Below, in pieces: positions 6,568 to 6,868 of a stretch of DNA of 6,868 nucleotides. A model generated the notes under the pieces. It did not search any database. It was not told the DNA's origin and was given only the letters and a program-made list of their open reading frames with translations. Position 1 is the first letter of the stretch. Every line of letters begins with the position of its first letter. The stretch lies in assembly GCA_013813615.1 (NCBI GenBank), contig JACCRJ010000455.1:1-6868 (forward strand), in the 5' to 3' direction. Source of the stretch: Lautropia sp. (lineage in GTDB: Bacteria; Pseudomonadota; Gammaproteobacteria; Burkholderiales; Burkholderiaceae_E). A program made the position numbers and the translations under genes.

Positions 6568-6868
6568 ATGGCTTCAATCGAAGTAACGGTGCCGCAACTG
6601 TCTGAATCGGTGGCGGAGGCTACCCTCCTGCAATGGCACAAGAAGGTCGGCGAGGCGGTCAGCCGGGACGAAAACCTGATCGACATCGAGACGGACAAGG
6701 TAGTGCTGGAACTGCCGGCGCCGATGGCCGGCGTCCTGACTGAAATCCGCAAGACCGATGGCGCAACCGTCGTGGCCGGTGAAGTCATTGCCATCCTCGA
6801 CACCGACGCCAGGAAAGGCAGTGCCGCGCCGGCTGCCGCTTCCTCGCCGTCGGCACCGCCGCCAGCAC
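6568..6868 (+). CDS. sucB: Dihydrolipoyllysine succinyltransferase (E2 of 2-oxoglutarate dehydrogenase), N-terminal part (3' truncated by window edge)
   Basis: SucB forms the core of the 2-oxoglutarate dehydrogenase complex and transfers the succinyl group from its lipoyl arm to CoA. One hundred codons are present, about a quarter of the usual 400 or so. Residues 2 to about 77 are a full lipoyl domain: VTVPQLSESVAEATLLQWHKKVGE, the hairpin IETDKVVLELPAP carrying the lipoylated Lys44 (the same number as in E. coli SucB), then GATVVAGEVIAIL. From about residue 80 an Ala/Pro/Ser-rich swinging linker begins (GSAAPAAASSPSAPPPA) and runs off the window. The E1/E3-binding domain and the catalytic domain lie beyond. 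The SESVAEAT signature and the place right after sucA mark it as the succinyl rather than the acetyl transferase. It is 47 bases after sucA with no terminator between, so the two are almost surely co-transcribed. Confidence 0.96.
   Translation, partial: MASIEVTVPQLSESVAEATLLQWHKKVGEAVSRDENLIDIETDKVVLELPAPMAGVLTEIRKTDGATVVAGEVIAILDTDARKGSAAPAAASSPSAPPPA

Overview
This is a high-GC bacterial window carrying a co-directional TCA-cycle cluster on the + strand: 3' part of sdhA, then sdhB, sdhE, gltA, sucA and the 5' end of sucB. All six products are close to well-known families and keep their diagnostic residues. Having sdhB, sdhE, gltA, sucA and sucB in one line is the arrangement I know from Betaproteobacteria such as Neisseria and, in part, Bordetella. 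In E. coli, gltA diverges from sdhCDAB-sucABCD and sdhE is unlinked. The citrate synthase sequence also reads as betaproteobacterial. I therefore infer a betaproteobacterium or a close neighbour, without a genus. The 5' edge cuts sdhA (sdhC and sdhD presumably lie upstream) and the 3' edge cuts sucB (lpd presumably follows).

Layout. Bases 2-877 are the C-terminal half of the succinate dehydrogenase flavoprotein. After 70 bases comes sdhB (948-1664, iron-sulfur subunit), and 20 bases later sdhE (1685-1939, the factor that promotes flavinylation of SdhA). A 161-base gap with a perfect 20-base palindrome and a short hairpin leads to gltA (2101-3426, type II citrate synthase). A 238-base gap crowded with inverted repeats leads to sucA (3665-6520, E1 of 2-oxoglutarate dehydrogenase). 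After 47 bases sucB begins (6568 to the edge, lipoyl domain of E2).

How the genes work together. Citrate synthase feeds acetyl-CoA and oxaloacetate into the cycle. SucA and SucB (with Lpd) convert 2-oxoglutarate to succinyl-CoA. SdhA and SdhB oxidise succinate and pass electrons to quinone through FAD and three Fe-S clusters, and SdhE helps mature SdhA.

The coding content is ordinary. The part most worth attention is the sucA leader. Three hairpins abut exactly (3573-3605, 3606-3624, 3625-3657), and the last one buries the whole sucA Shine-Dalgarno sequence. This fits a cis-regulatory RNA, either a member or relative of the 'sucA RNA motif' described upstream of sucA in Burkholderiales (function unknown, proposed riboswitch) or something similar. 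No mobile element, CRISPR array, tRNA or rRNA was seen.
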